DNA from: Marinirhabdus sp050859505 | GTDB lineage: Bacteria > Bacteroidota > Bacteroidia > Flavobacteriales > Flavobacteriaceae | Length of the DNA: 64,000 bases | Assembly: GCF_050859505.1 (NCBI RefSeq) | Contig: NZ_CP193934.1 | Span: forward strand, 2,666,001 to 2,730,000 | Direction: 5' to 3' | In this document: positions 57,664-64,000 of the stretch, in pieces | Numbering within the stretch: the stretch's first letter is position 1 | Layout of the letters: the number at the start of each line of letters is the position of its first letter | Notes under the pieces: model-generated | Told to the model about the DNA's origin: nothing | Seen by the model: only the letters and a program-made list of their open reading frames with translations | Database searches by the model: none | Made by a program: the position numbers and the translations under genes

Positions 57664-58305
57664 ATGAAGAACATCTTACTGGTACTATTAATTTGCACAA
57701 CGTCGCTCCTGGTAGCCCAGGAAGTAGCCGTTTTAAAGTATGGCGGTGGTGGCGATTGGTACGGGAATCCTACGGCCTTACCTAATTTGGTTCAGTTTTG
57801 TAATGAACAGGCCAATACCAGTATTAACAGGGAAACCGAAACCGTTGCGCCAGGAAGTGTAGATATTTATAACTATGCTTTTTTGCATATGACGGGGCAC
57901 GGAAATGTATTCTTCAGCACCGAAGAAGCCGAAAATCTTCGGAATTACCTACTAAGCGGCGGATTTCTTCACATAGATGATAACTATGGAATGGACGAAT
58001 ACTTGAGGAAAGAAATGGTCAAAATTTTTCCAGATATTGAATTAAAAGAACTGCCTGGCAACCATCCAATTTTTAACTACCGATATAAATTTCCACAGGG
58101 ACTCCCAAAAATACATGAGCACGATAATGCACGCCCACAAGCGTTTGGCATTACTTACGAAGGGAGATTGGTGTTACTTTATACGTACGAGAGTGATTTA
58201 GGTGATGGCTGGGAAAACCCAGAGATTCATAACGATCCACAAGAGGTCCGTCTGAAAGCTCTACAAATGGGCGCTAATATTGTAACCTATGCATTTGAAC
58301 ATTAG
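57664..58305 (+). CDS. DUF4159 domain protein, secreted
   Basis: About 213 residues. A signal peptide (NILLVLLICTTSLLVAQ) is followed by the DUF4159 fold: VAVLKYGGGGDWYGNPTALPNLVQF, then YAFLHMTGHGNVFFSTEEAENLRNYLLSGGFLHIDDNYG and a closing EVRLKALQMGANIVTYA. The flavodoxin-like or GATase-like fold sits outside the cytoplasm; the role is unknown but the family is often linked to MoxR/CoxE loci. I moved the start from the longer frame to the signal-peptide Met (57664), leaving 43 bases after rsmE. Confidence 0.85.
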   Translation: MKNILLVLLICTTSLLVAQEVAVLKYGGGGDWYGNPTALPNLVQFCNEQANTSINRETETVAPGSVDIYNYAFLHMTGHGNVFFSTEEAENLRNYLLSGGFLHIDDNYGMDEYLRKEMVKIFPDIELKELPGNHPIFNYRYKFPQGLPKIHEHDNARPQAFGITYEGRLVLLYTYESDLGDGWENPEIHNDPQEVRLKALQMGANIVTYAFEH

Positions 58306-58402
58306 CCTAGATTGAGCCAATAGGTAGTAGATAGTAGGAGTTTTGAATCGTTAGTTTCTCTCTTCATTCATCTATATAACAAATTTACCAATTCACTAAA
58401 AA

Positions 58403-58900
58403 ATGCTGCAGCACACTCACGAATCTACACCTTTTTCGGCACAAAAAAATACGATAGTCTTACTGTGTGATGGCTTGCAAAGCCCTGCGAATCTTGGTGC
58501 TATCTTTAGATTGTGTGATGCTTTTGGTGTGGCTGAAGTTATTTTTAACACTCCCATAGATCTATCGTCCAACAGACTAAAACGTACCGCTAGAAATACC
58601 GAGAAAACTGTTACCTATAGTATTGTGGAGGATTTGGAGGGTATGCTTCTTGAATTTCAACAGAAAAATTATAGCTCCTTGGCATTGGAAATTTCCTCAA
58701 CCAGTGTACCGCTCTCTCAAATTTCAACAGAAAAAAAGAATAAAATAGCACTGGTTATAGGAAATGAGCGTACGGGAGTTTCAGAAAAAATTTTACAACA
58801 AGTACAACACGTCGTACATATTAAAATGTTTGGCACCAATAGTAGTATGAATGTAGCCCAAGCAACTGCCATTGCCCTTTATGAGTTAATAAAAGATTGA
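58403..58900 (+). CDS. SpoU (TrmH)-family RNA methyltransferase
   Basis: 165 residues with all three SpoU knot motifs: GLQSPANLGAIFRLCDAFGV, then LVIGNERTGVSEKI and SSMNVAQATAIALYEL. It methylates a 2'-OH in tRNA or rRNA using AdoMet in the cytoplasm. The short length, without an N-terminal RNA-binding domain, resembles TrmL/TrmH-like members. The exact nucleotide cannot be told. No recognisable partner gene is next to it. Confidence 0.9.
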   Translation: MLQHTHESTPFSAQKNTIVLLCDGLQSPANLGAIFRLCDAFGVAEVIFNTPIDLSSNRLKRTARNTEKTVTYSIVEDLEGMLLEFQQKNYSSLALEISSTSVPLSQISTEKKNKIALVIGNERTGVSEKILQQVQHVVHIKMFGTNSSMNVAQATAIALYELIKD

Positions 58901-58902
58901 TA

Positions 58903-58929
58903 TTTGACATTAAGATTGTAGTATCTTTG
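58903..58929 (+). promoter_or_regulatory. Putative promoter of the AI-2E family transporter gene
   Basis: The -7 box TATCTTTG (58922-58929) is exact. TTTG at 58903 lies 15 bases before it, and another TTG (58897-58899) lies 22 bases before it; the latter is within the accepted range of spacing. This gives a leader of about 100 bases. Confidence 0.55.
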
Positions 58930-58969
58930 CGTGATATAGTGCCTACTAATAAATTGTACAAGCAGAGAA

Positions 58970-59056
58970 ATGTGTAATTTAGACAATGCCGGCTCTAAAA
59001 GCACGCTGGTATTTTCAGCGTTAATAACTCTTTATGCAGATGAAACTAACCTCTAA
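58970..59056 (+). other. Possible 28-codon upstream reading frame
   Basis: ATG at 58970, preceded by the purine-rich GCAGAGAA, opens a frame of 28 codons (MCNLDNAGSK...). It stops at 59054-59056, inside the start of the AI-2E family gene at 59034. The frames differ. It may be a leader peptide or chance. Confidence 0.25.
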
Positions 59057-60134
59057 GATTATCTCCAAGGGATTGCTACGCACCCTTGCCATCCTAGGCT
59101 TAATTGCTATTTTCTTCTGGTTTATTTTTAAGATTAAAGTTCTTATCCTCTATATAGGGATAGCAGCAGTCATCTCGCTGGTTGGTCGTCCTTTGGTTCT
59201 GTTTTTAAAGCGAAGGTTGAAGTTTAGTAATACCTTGGCAGCATTTACAACATTACTCGCTGTGATTGGGTTGGTTTGTTTACTCTTGTACATTTTTGTG
59301 CCTATTATCGTCGAGCAAAGTAAAAGTATTGCAGAGATAGACTTTGAACTCGTTAAGCGTGACCTGAATGAGCTAAATATCCAGGCGAGTGATTACCTGG
59401 GTGTTAATAAAATAAATCTTGTCGAGGCTATAAAAAATACACCGGCAGTAGAGAACTTTGATATTGAATTGGTTCCAAGTTTTATAGATATTTTTTTCAA
59501 AAATTTTGCCGACTTTGTCATAGGGCTTTTTGCGGTGCTCTTTTTGGCATTCTTTTTACTTAAAGATCAGAAGTTAATTCCCAATGCGGTTATGACTTTC
59601 GCTAAAAAAGGAAAAGAAAAACGGTTTATCATTGTCCTGAATAAAATTAAAGAATTACTCTCTAGATATTTTATAGGGCTTACATTTCAGATCTTAATAT
59701 TGGCGTTGTTCTATACAATCTTATTATTGTTTTTTGATATTAAAAACGCGGTTGCCATTGCACTTATTTGTGCATTTTTAAATATTGTTCCCTATTTGGG
59801 ACCACTTATTGGCTGGGCGCTTATATTATTGGTTGTAATTTCTAACAATCTTGGAGCCGATTTTTCTTCAGAATTATTACCAACATTGGGTTATGTGTCC
59901 TTAGGCTACGCAATAGCTCAAATTTTTGACAATATAATTAGCCAGCCAGTTATTTTTGGGAAGAGTGTCCGCTCACATCCCTTAGAGATTTTTATTGTTA
60001 TTTTAATTGGTGGCTACCTGTTTGGCGTTCCAGGAATGATTCTGGCGGTACCTGTTTATACAAGCATAAAGGTTATTGCCAAGGAGTTTTTATCTGAATA
60101 TAAAATAGTGAAACGTCTCACCAAAAATTTATAA
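59034..60134 (+). CDS. AI-2E family transporter (PerM-like membrane protein)
   Basis: 366 residues. Seven or eight membrane spans, e.g. LLRTLAILGLIAIFFWFIF, LYIGIAAVISLVGRPLVLFL, TTLLAVIGLVCLLLYIFVPII and a final GVPGMILAVPVYTSIKVI. The family signature includes a hydrophobic centre with PYLGPLIGWALILLVV. Some members export autoinducer-2 and others act as sodium/proton antiporters; neither is established here. A second Met two codons later (59040) is an equally good start. A possible promoter and leader lie upstream. Confidence 0.88.
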   Translation: MQMKLTSKIISKGLLRTLAILGLIAIFFWFIFKIKVLILYIGIAAVISLVGRPLVLFLKRRLKFSNTLAAFTTLLAVIGLVCLLLYIFVPIIVEQSKSIAEIDFELVKRDLNELNIQASDYLGVNKINLVEAIKNTPAVENFDIELVPSFIDIFFKNFADFVIGLFAVLFLAFFLLKDQKLIPNAVMTFAKKGKEKRFIIVLNKIKELLSRYFIGLTFQILILALFYTILLLFFDIKNAVAIALICAFLNIVPYLGPLIGWALILLVVISNNLGADFSSELLPTLGYVSLGYAIAQIFDNIISQPVIFGKSVRSHPLEIFIVILIGGYLFGVPGMILAVPVYTSIKVIAKEFLSEYKIVKRLTKNL

Positions 60135-60139
60135 TTGGT

Positions 60140-61303
60140 TTGAATGAAGCCCTTTTAAAACCCGAAATACAAGAATTTATCTTTTCGTATGCAGCATCCA
60201 GCTCAAAACTTGCTTTTTCGGGCAGCCCTTTTCCAGAAGTTTCTACTTCCGAATTAGTACAACAAATTGAAAGTAGACGCACCATTGAAAAGAAACTCCC
60301 AACTTGGTTTGCTACCAGAAACCTACTGTACCCGCAAAAACTTAATCTAGAGCAAACGTCTTCTGAAGCAACCGCTACCTACAAAACCAGCTTGGTACAA
60401 GGAAAAACATTGGCAGATATTACAGGAGGTTTTGGAATAGATGCTTTTTACTTTGCTGAAAAATTTGAAAATGTCTTTCATTTTGAAACGAATGAGGCGC
60501 TTTCCCATCTAGCAGCCCATAATTTTGAAGTATTCGCCAAGAGAAACATTCTATGCAATGCTGTTGACGGCATACAAGGCATTGCAGACAGCAAGTTTGA
60601 TGTGATCTATGTAGATCCATCAAGAAGAAACGAAAGCAAGGGAAAGGTCTTCTTTTTAAACGATTGTGAACCCAACGTACCTGAGCACTTAGAGTATTTA
60701 CTGGATCGGTGCCATACCTTGCTCGTGAAAACGTCCCCAATGTTGGATATTTCGGTAGGGATGCAAGAATTAAAATATGTTGCCGAAGTTCATATAGTAG
60801 CGTTACACAATGAAGTGAAGGAGGTATTGTGGAAGTTGAAACGAGAGGCTTCAGAAACCCTACCTATTCACACCGTAAATATTACTTCAACAGAGACGGA
60901 AATATTTACTTTTATGCCTTCAGCGGCGGTAGAAACTGTGTTTTCAAATCCGTTGCGATTTTTATATGAACCCAATGCTGCTATCTTAAAGGGTGGCGGA
61001 TTTCAGTATATTTCAGAAGCTTACAAACTTAAGAAGTTACATAAGCATAGTCACTTATTTACCAGTGAAGCTTTACGCGATTTTCCTGGACGCACCTTTC
61101 TTATAAAAAAAGTAGTTTCTTATACCAGAAAAGAAATGCGTGGCATTACTTTTGCAAAAGCCAATATCACCACCCGAAATTTCCCGGAAAGTGTCGCAAC
61201 GCTTCGAAAAAAATGGAAAATTAAAGAAGGTGGCGCTATATATTTGTTTTTCACTACCCTTGAAAATGAAGATAAAATCATGTTAATTTGCGCAAAAGTT
61301 TAA
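60140..61303 (+). CDS. THUMP-like domain class I methyltransferase
   Basis: 387 residues. The central AdoMet-dependent fold shows LADITGGFGIDAFYFAEKF (motif I) and VIYVDPSRRNESKGKVF. The C-terminal third (GGGFQYISEAYKLKKLHKHSHLF, LRKKWKIKEGG) corresponds to the THUMP-like domain found in this bacterial family, which suggests RNA modification. The TTG start at 60140 (MNEALLKPEIQEF) lies 5 bases past the previous stop. The substrate is not known. The following secreted-protein gene begins 2 bases after the stop. Confidence 0.8.
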   Translation: MNEALLKPEIQEFIFSYAASSSKLAFSGSPFPEVSTSELVQQIESRRTIEKKLPTWFATRNLLYPQKLNLEQTSSEATATYKTSLVQGKTLADITGGFGIDAFYFAEKFENVFHFETNEALSHLAAHNFEVFAKRNILCNAVDGIQGIADSKFDVIYVDPSRRNESKGKVFFLNDCEPNVPEHLEYLLDRCHTLLVKTSPMLDISVGMQELKYVAEVHIVALHNEVKEVLWKLKREASETLPIHTVNITSTETEIFTFMPSAAVETVFSNPLRFLYEPNAAILKGGGFQYISEAYKLKKLHKHSHLFTSEALRDFPGRTFLIKKVVSYTRKEMRGITFAKANITTRNFPESVATLRKKWKIKEGGAIYLFFTTLENEDKIMLICAKV

Positions 61304-61305
61304 AA

Positions 61306-61878
61306 ATGAAACAACTACTATTCTTAGTTCTATTTATGAGTGCACCATTTTTTGGTATTTCACAAAATCAAAACTGCGATTTTAAAATACAAGTAGATAC
61401 CGAAGATGAAGTCTTTAAACTTACCAAGGAGCAACTAGCAGAATTTTTGTTAGGAAAGGACCGCAATATTTTTATCTATTTCAGCTTGATGCAAGAAGCG
61501 GCTATTAAATCGTTAGTGATTCAGGTTTCGGTAAATGCCAAGGAGATGCCACCATTACTGTGTTTTAATAAAGATAGTAGAGTTTCTTTTAAATTGGAAG
61601 ATGGTAGTTTTGCATCCCTGCGTTATTTGGGTGTAGAAAATTGTGGCCGCCAGACCGAAAATAAAGAAACTCTAAACAACAGTAACTCAGAAGCAGCATT
61701 CCTATTAGACGAAGCAAGTATGAAGCGATTAGCAGCGTCCAAAATTGTCTCTATGCGTATCACAACCATGCGGACAGATTTTGATATTGACTTCCAGGAT
61801 GTATTAAGTAACAGTCAAATTCCAGTACCAATATATCCTAAAGAGTTCTTTCTGAATAACTTGAAATGTTTAGAGTAA
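61306..61878 (+). CDS. Secreted protein of unknown function
   Basis: About 190 residues with a signal peptide (QLLFLVLFMSAPFFGISQ). The mature part has three cysteines (in NQNCDFKIQVD, LLCFNKDSRV and VENCGRQTENK) and a beta-rich look. I do not recognise it. I start at MKQLLF because the upstream alternative overlaps the previous gene's end. It lies 2 bases after the methyltransferase stop, so the two are cotranscribed. Confidence 0.7.
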   Translation: MKQLLFLVLFMSAPFFGISQNQNCDFKIQVDTEDEVFKLTKEQLAEFLLGKDRNIFIYFSLMQEAAIKSLVIQVSVNAKEMPPLLCFNKDSRVSFKLEDGSFASLRYLGVENCGRQTENKETLNNSNSEAAFLLDEASMKRLAASKIVSMRITTMRTDFDIDFQDVLSNSQIPVPIYPKEFFLNNLKCLE

Positions 61879-61963
61879 AAAACCTTATTTTTTTTTGTTT
61901 GATACCGTGAATAAGCATACATTTGCACTCGAATAAAAAAACAACTAGTTCTTTATTCTTATT

Positions 61964-62051
61964 GGAGAGGTGCCTGAGTGGCCGAAAGGACTTGTTTGCT
62001 AAATAAGCGTACCTCAAAAGGGTACCCGGGGTTCGAATCCCCGTCTCTCCG
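61964..62051 (+). tRNA. tRNA-Ser (anticodon GCT)
   Basis: An 88-base gene with a long variable arm (class II), a 7-bp acceptor stem (GGAGAGG with a G-T at the seventh pair), the anticodon loop TTGCTAA and the T-loop TTCGAAT. The 3' CCA is not encoded. It is the first of a small tRNA group. Confidence 0.95.
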
Positions 62052-62068
62052 CAAAGAAAAATACACCT

Positions 62069-62143
62069 CGGGGTGTAGCGTAGCCCGGTCATCGCGCCTC
62101 GTTTGGGACGAGGAGGTCGCAGGTTCGAATCCTGCCACCCCGA
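62069..62143 (+). tRNA. tRNA-Pro (anticodon TGG)
   Basis: Acceptor CGGGGTG with CACCCCG, anticodon arm CCTCG-TTTGGGA-CGAGG, and a T-arm with GGTTCGAATCC. CCA is not encoded. It lies 17 bases after tRNA-Ser and is followed by a strong hairpin. Confidence 0.95.
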
Positions 62144-62147
62144 CAAA

Positions 62148-62179
62148 AAACCGGACAATAGTACATTGTTCGGTTTTTT
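62148..62179 (+). terminator. Terminator after tRNA-Ser and tRNA-Pro
   Basis: AAAACCGGACAAT pairs with ATTGTTCGGTTTT (one G-T) around a 5-base loop, followed by T residues. It ends the transcript of the two tRNA genes. Confidence 0.75.
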
Positions 62180-62233
62180 AATTTTAATGTTTTGATTTTG
62201 AAGTTATCAAAATATTGTAAAAATACAACTTCA

Positions 62234-62325
62234 GGCTCATAGCTCAGCTGGATCCGTTCGTGTCTAACAGCACCTTCTGCCACAGAGTATGCCTCTTCGA
62301 AGAGGTTTGGGTCACAAGACTAGTA
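62234..62325 (+). pseudogene. Decayed tRNA-like sequence
   Basis: The first 20 bases (GGCTCATAGCTCAGCTGGAT) match the 5' end of the tRNA-Arg gene at 62341 in 19 positions. Next come about 13 unrelated bases, then GCACCTTCTGCCACAGAG and a poor T-arm-like GAAGAGGTTTGGGTCACA. The anticodon and T arms do not pair properly, so it is unlikely to work. It appears to be a degraded tRNA, possibly an old insertion target. Confidence 0.55.
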
Positions 62326-62340
62326 AAAACAGTAAAGTGA

Positions 62341-62414
62341 GGGCTCGTAGCTCAGCTGGATAGAGCACCTCCCTTCTAAGGAGGCGGTCACAGGTTCGAA
62401 TCCTGTCGGGCTCA
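62341..62414 (+). tRNA. tRNA-Arg (anticodon TCT)
   Basis: Acceptor GGGCTCG with CGGGCTC (two wobble pairs), D-arm CTCAGCTGGATAGAG, anticodon arm CCTCC-CTTCTAA-GGAGG and T-arm ACAGG-TTCGAAT-CCTGT. CCA is not encoded. It reads AGA and AGG codons. Confidence 0.93.
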
Positions 62415-62419
62415 CTTTT

Positions 62420-62450
62420 AACTCCCCTATTATTATAGGGGAGTTTTTTG
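62420..62450 (+). terminator. Terminator after tRNA-Arg
   Basis: An 11-bp perfect stem (AACTCCCCTAT with ATAGGGGAGTT) with a 4-base loop and a TTTTTTG tail, six bases after the tRNA. Confidence 0.85.
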
Positions 62451-62676
62451 TTTTTATATATGCTTCTAGTAGACCCTCCCGCTCAAAATCGGGACGGTCA
62501 CAGAGCTTACTCTTATAGCATGGATTAATTCCTCACATTTTCAATTTTTTTACTGAAAAAGAACATGCGCTACATATTTTTAATGCCGTTGCGAATTATT
62601 TTTTATATTATGAATATAGGTGTCGCTTGTTTGCTCGTATTTCAGTATTTTTAATAATTAATCAAGCAGAATTAAT

Positions 62677-63186
62677 ATGAAATACATTTTATTACTACTC
62701 TTACTTACTTCAGTGATCTATTCTTGCGAAAAACCCAGAAAACTAAGCTCTACAGACCCTGTTAATTGGGAAAAACGAATACTAAAAAATATTCCTGTCG
62801 ACTCTTTGGAAAACGGCAGCACCTTTCTCTCTATCTATTCCCAAATATTTTTACGTACAGATCAAGATGAAACAGACTTAACTGCTACAGTTAGTTTACA
62901 CAATCCAAATACAACAGATAGTATTTATATTAATAAGGCAGTATATTATAATACCGAGGGAACAGCCATTAGAAATTATTTTGAAAAAGCAATTTTTGTA
63001 CGTCCCATGGAAACGGTACAAATTGTGATAGATGGCGTGGACAATGAAGGAGGTACAGGGGCAAATTTTATGTTTAGTTGGAGCATAAAACCGAATACTC
63101 GAGAACCTTTATTTGAAGCTGTAATGATTTCGACATACGGACAACAAGGCATTTCTTTTGTTACGGAAGGCAAACGGGTTAAATAG
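62677..63186 (+). CDS. DUF3124 domain lipoprotein
   Basis: 169 residues. A lipoprotein signal (KYILLLLLLTSVIYSC) is followed by the DUF3124 fold: FLSIYSQIFLRTDQDETDLTATVSLHN, YYNTEGTAIRNYF and a closing GANFMFSW...VMISTYGQQGISF. The family is of unknown function and probably periplasmic. It is flanked by a tRNA group and by an unassigned reading-frame fragment and is not in an obvious operon. Confidence 0.85.
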   Translation: MKYILLLLLLTSVIYSCEKPRKLSSTDPVNWEKRILKNIPVDSLENGSTFLSIYSQIFLRTDQDETDLTATVSLHNPNTTDSIYINKAVYYNTEGTAIRNYFEKAIFVRPMETVQIVIDGVDNEGGTGANFMFSWSIKPNTREPLFEAVMISTYGQQGISFVTEGKRVK

Positions 63187-63216
63187 GTATAAAATTCCTA
63201 TTTCGAAAAGTTATGA

Positions 63217-63366
63217 CTAAATCATTGGAAAAAAACGTCCACATTAAAACTCTTTTCTGAGTCAACAACTTCAAAAGTGCGGTTTTTTGAACTAGCTCAA
63301 GAAGCTAAAATACCCACTACTCAAAAAATAATGGGACACCACGCCCCTTTCTTCTACAAAACCTAA
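63217..63366 (+). other. Open reading-frame fragment without a start codon
   Basis: 49 codons read LNHWKKTSTLKLF..., then FFELAQEAKIPTTQKIMGHH and a stop at 63364. No ATG, GTG or TTG with a good site precedes it. Another frame has an ATG at 63213 that shares the poly-A stretch (63229-63235) and then stops, so a frameshift there is possible. It may be the end of a decayed gene. I cannot assign a family. Confidence 0.3.
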
Positions 63367-63404
63367 TAATATTTCTTAAATTTATAAAAGTTGAAAGAAA
63401 TAGA

Positions 63405-64000
63405 ATGTATTTAAAAAGCGCTCTTCTTTGTCTTGTATTAGTGCCATTTTGTTGCTTATCACAATTTGATAAACAAATGGCTTTTAAACCTTTGACGGTA
63501 GAGCAAGGGTTGTCTCAAAATAGCGTAGTAAGTATTTCTCAAGATTCTACAGGCTATATGTGGTTTGCCACACAAGATGGCCTTAATAAGTATGATGGAA
63601 AAACATTCGAATTTTACAACAAGCATTTTGAAGATGTCACAAGACCCACCTTTAGTAAGCTTGGTAAAACATACATAGATAGAACGGGCGAATTATGGAT
63701 TATTGAAGGCTCTGGAGTTCTTGAAAAATTTAATAGTAATACACAAACGTTTCAATCTATACAAAAGATACAAAATCCTAGTTGCATTTTTCAAGATTCA
63801 AAAATGGACTATTATATTGGCACTTATGGTGAGGGTTTGTTTCGTATACAGCATAAAACCAAAGACACGATTCAGCTTTTTAAAGATGAATTTGAGGATC
63901 AGAATATTTTTGAATTTCTTGAAGACGATTCAAAACTTTACATAGCCACTTCGGCAGCTGTATATCAATTAGAAAATACTCAAATTTCCACTATTGAAAC
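63405..64000 (+). CDS. Two-component regulator propeller sensor, 5' part
   Basis: At least 198 residues; the gene runs off the right edge. A signal peptide (LCLVLVPFCCLSQ) leads into AFKPLTVEQGLSQNSVVSISQDSTGYMWFATQDGLNKYDG, the standard opening of the two-component regulator propeller (Reg_prop) series, with further repeats YIGTYGEGLFRI and LYIATSAAVYQLEN. Proteins like this continue into a transmembrane part plus a histidine kinase, a LuxR/AraC domain or both. The output domain is outside the window. It is probably an extracytoplasmic sensor. Confidence 0.85.
   Translation, partial: MYLKSALLCLVLVPFCCLSQFDKQMAFKPLTVEQGLSQNSVVSISQDSTGYMWFATQDGLNKYDGKTFEFYNKHFEDVTRPTFSKLGKTYIDRTGELWIIEGSGVLEKFNSNTQTFQSIQKIQNPSCIFQDSKMDYYIGTYGEGLFRIQHKTKDTIQLFKDEFEDQNIFEFLEDDSKLYIATSAAVYQLENTQISTIE

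Noticed and set aside
61838..62283. Short frames on both strands over the tRNA genes
   Set aside because: They overlap tRNA genes and contain only translated tRNA sequence.

Overview
The window looks like chromosome from a marine-type member of the Flavobacteriaceae (Bacteroidetes). Four things point there: low GC, type IX secretion (T9SS) sorting domains and PorP/SprF proteins, promoters of the TTG-N19-TAnnTTTG kind, and many short-signal lipoproteins and family genes typical of that group. No rRNA, CRISPR array, phage or intact insertion sequence was seen. This is mostly core genome with one large surface-protein locus.

Layout. 1-2 kb: the end of a nitroreductase gene, a DJ-1/PfpI lipoprotein, a small conserved protein and a probable frameshifted gene remnant. 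2-13 kb, almost all on the minus strand: three cold-shock proteins, a large-subunit catalase, a secreted protein, an M13 zinc peptidase, two tandem DEAD-box helicases, a J-domain/KTSC protein and a truncated DUF779 gene. 13-16 kb: small secreted proteins, including a putative HExxH zinc peptidase. 16-32.5 kb: the dominant feature, a plus-strand surface locus. It holds a beta-helix protein, a type B T9SS protein, a PorP/SprF protein fused to a coiled-coil repeat and a SPOR-like end, a 3222-residue SprB-like adhesin, and a second PorP/SprF protein. This order matches the sprC-sprD-sprB-sprF gliding-motility locus of Flavobacterium. 32.5-34.7 kb: a membrane-bound winged-helix regulator divergent from a YceI gene. 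34.8-42.5 kb: two large BNR/sortilin-like paralogues pointing apart around a zinc alcohol dehydrogenase. 42.6-47.5 kb, minus strand: a two-gene Hdr-like iron-sulfur oxidoreductase with a HAD protein between its halves, an MCE/MlaD protein and a cell-wall amidase. 47.7-61.9 kb: envelope biogenesis (LptD, TamB) and RNA modification (TsaD, RsmE, a SpoU-family methyltransferase, a THUMP-like methyltransferase). 62-62.4 kb: tRNA-Ser, tRNA-Pro, a decayed tRNA and tRNA-Arg. The window ends with a DUF3124 lipoprotein and the start of a two-component-propeller sensor.

How the parts work together. The spr-like cluster should build and display a large mobile adhesin through T9SS. LptD, TamB, the MCE protein and the amidase serve the outer membrane and cell wall. 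The cold-shock proteins and helicases form an RNA-remodelling neighbourhood suited to growth at low temperature. The most promising items for follow-up are the repeat-bearing SprD-like fusion, the twin upstream elements near 15.5 and 16.3 kb, the perfect 36-bp palindrome upstream of the third cold-shock gene, the lipoprotein-like DNA-binding regulator, and the Hdr-like complex of unknown substrate.
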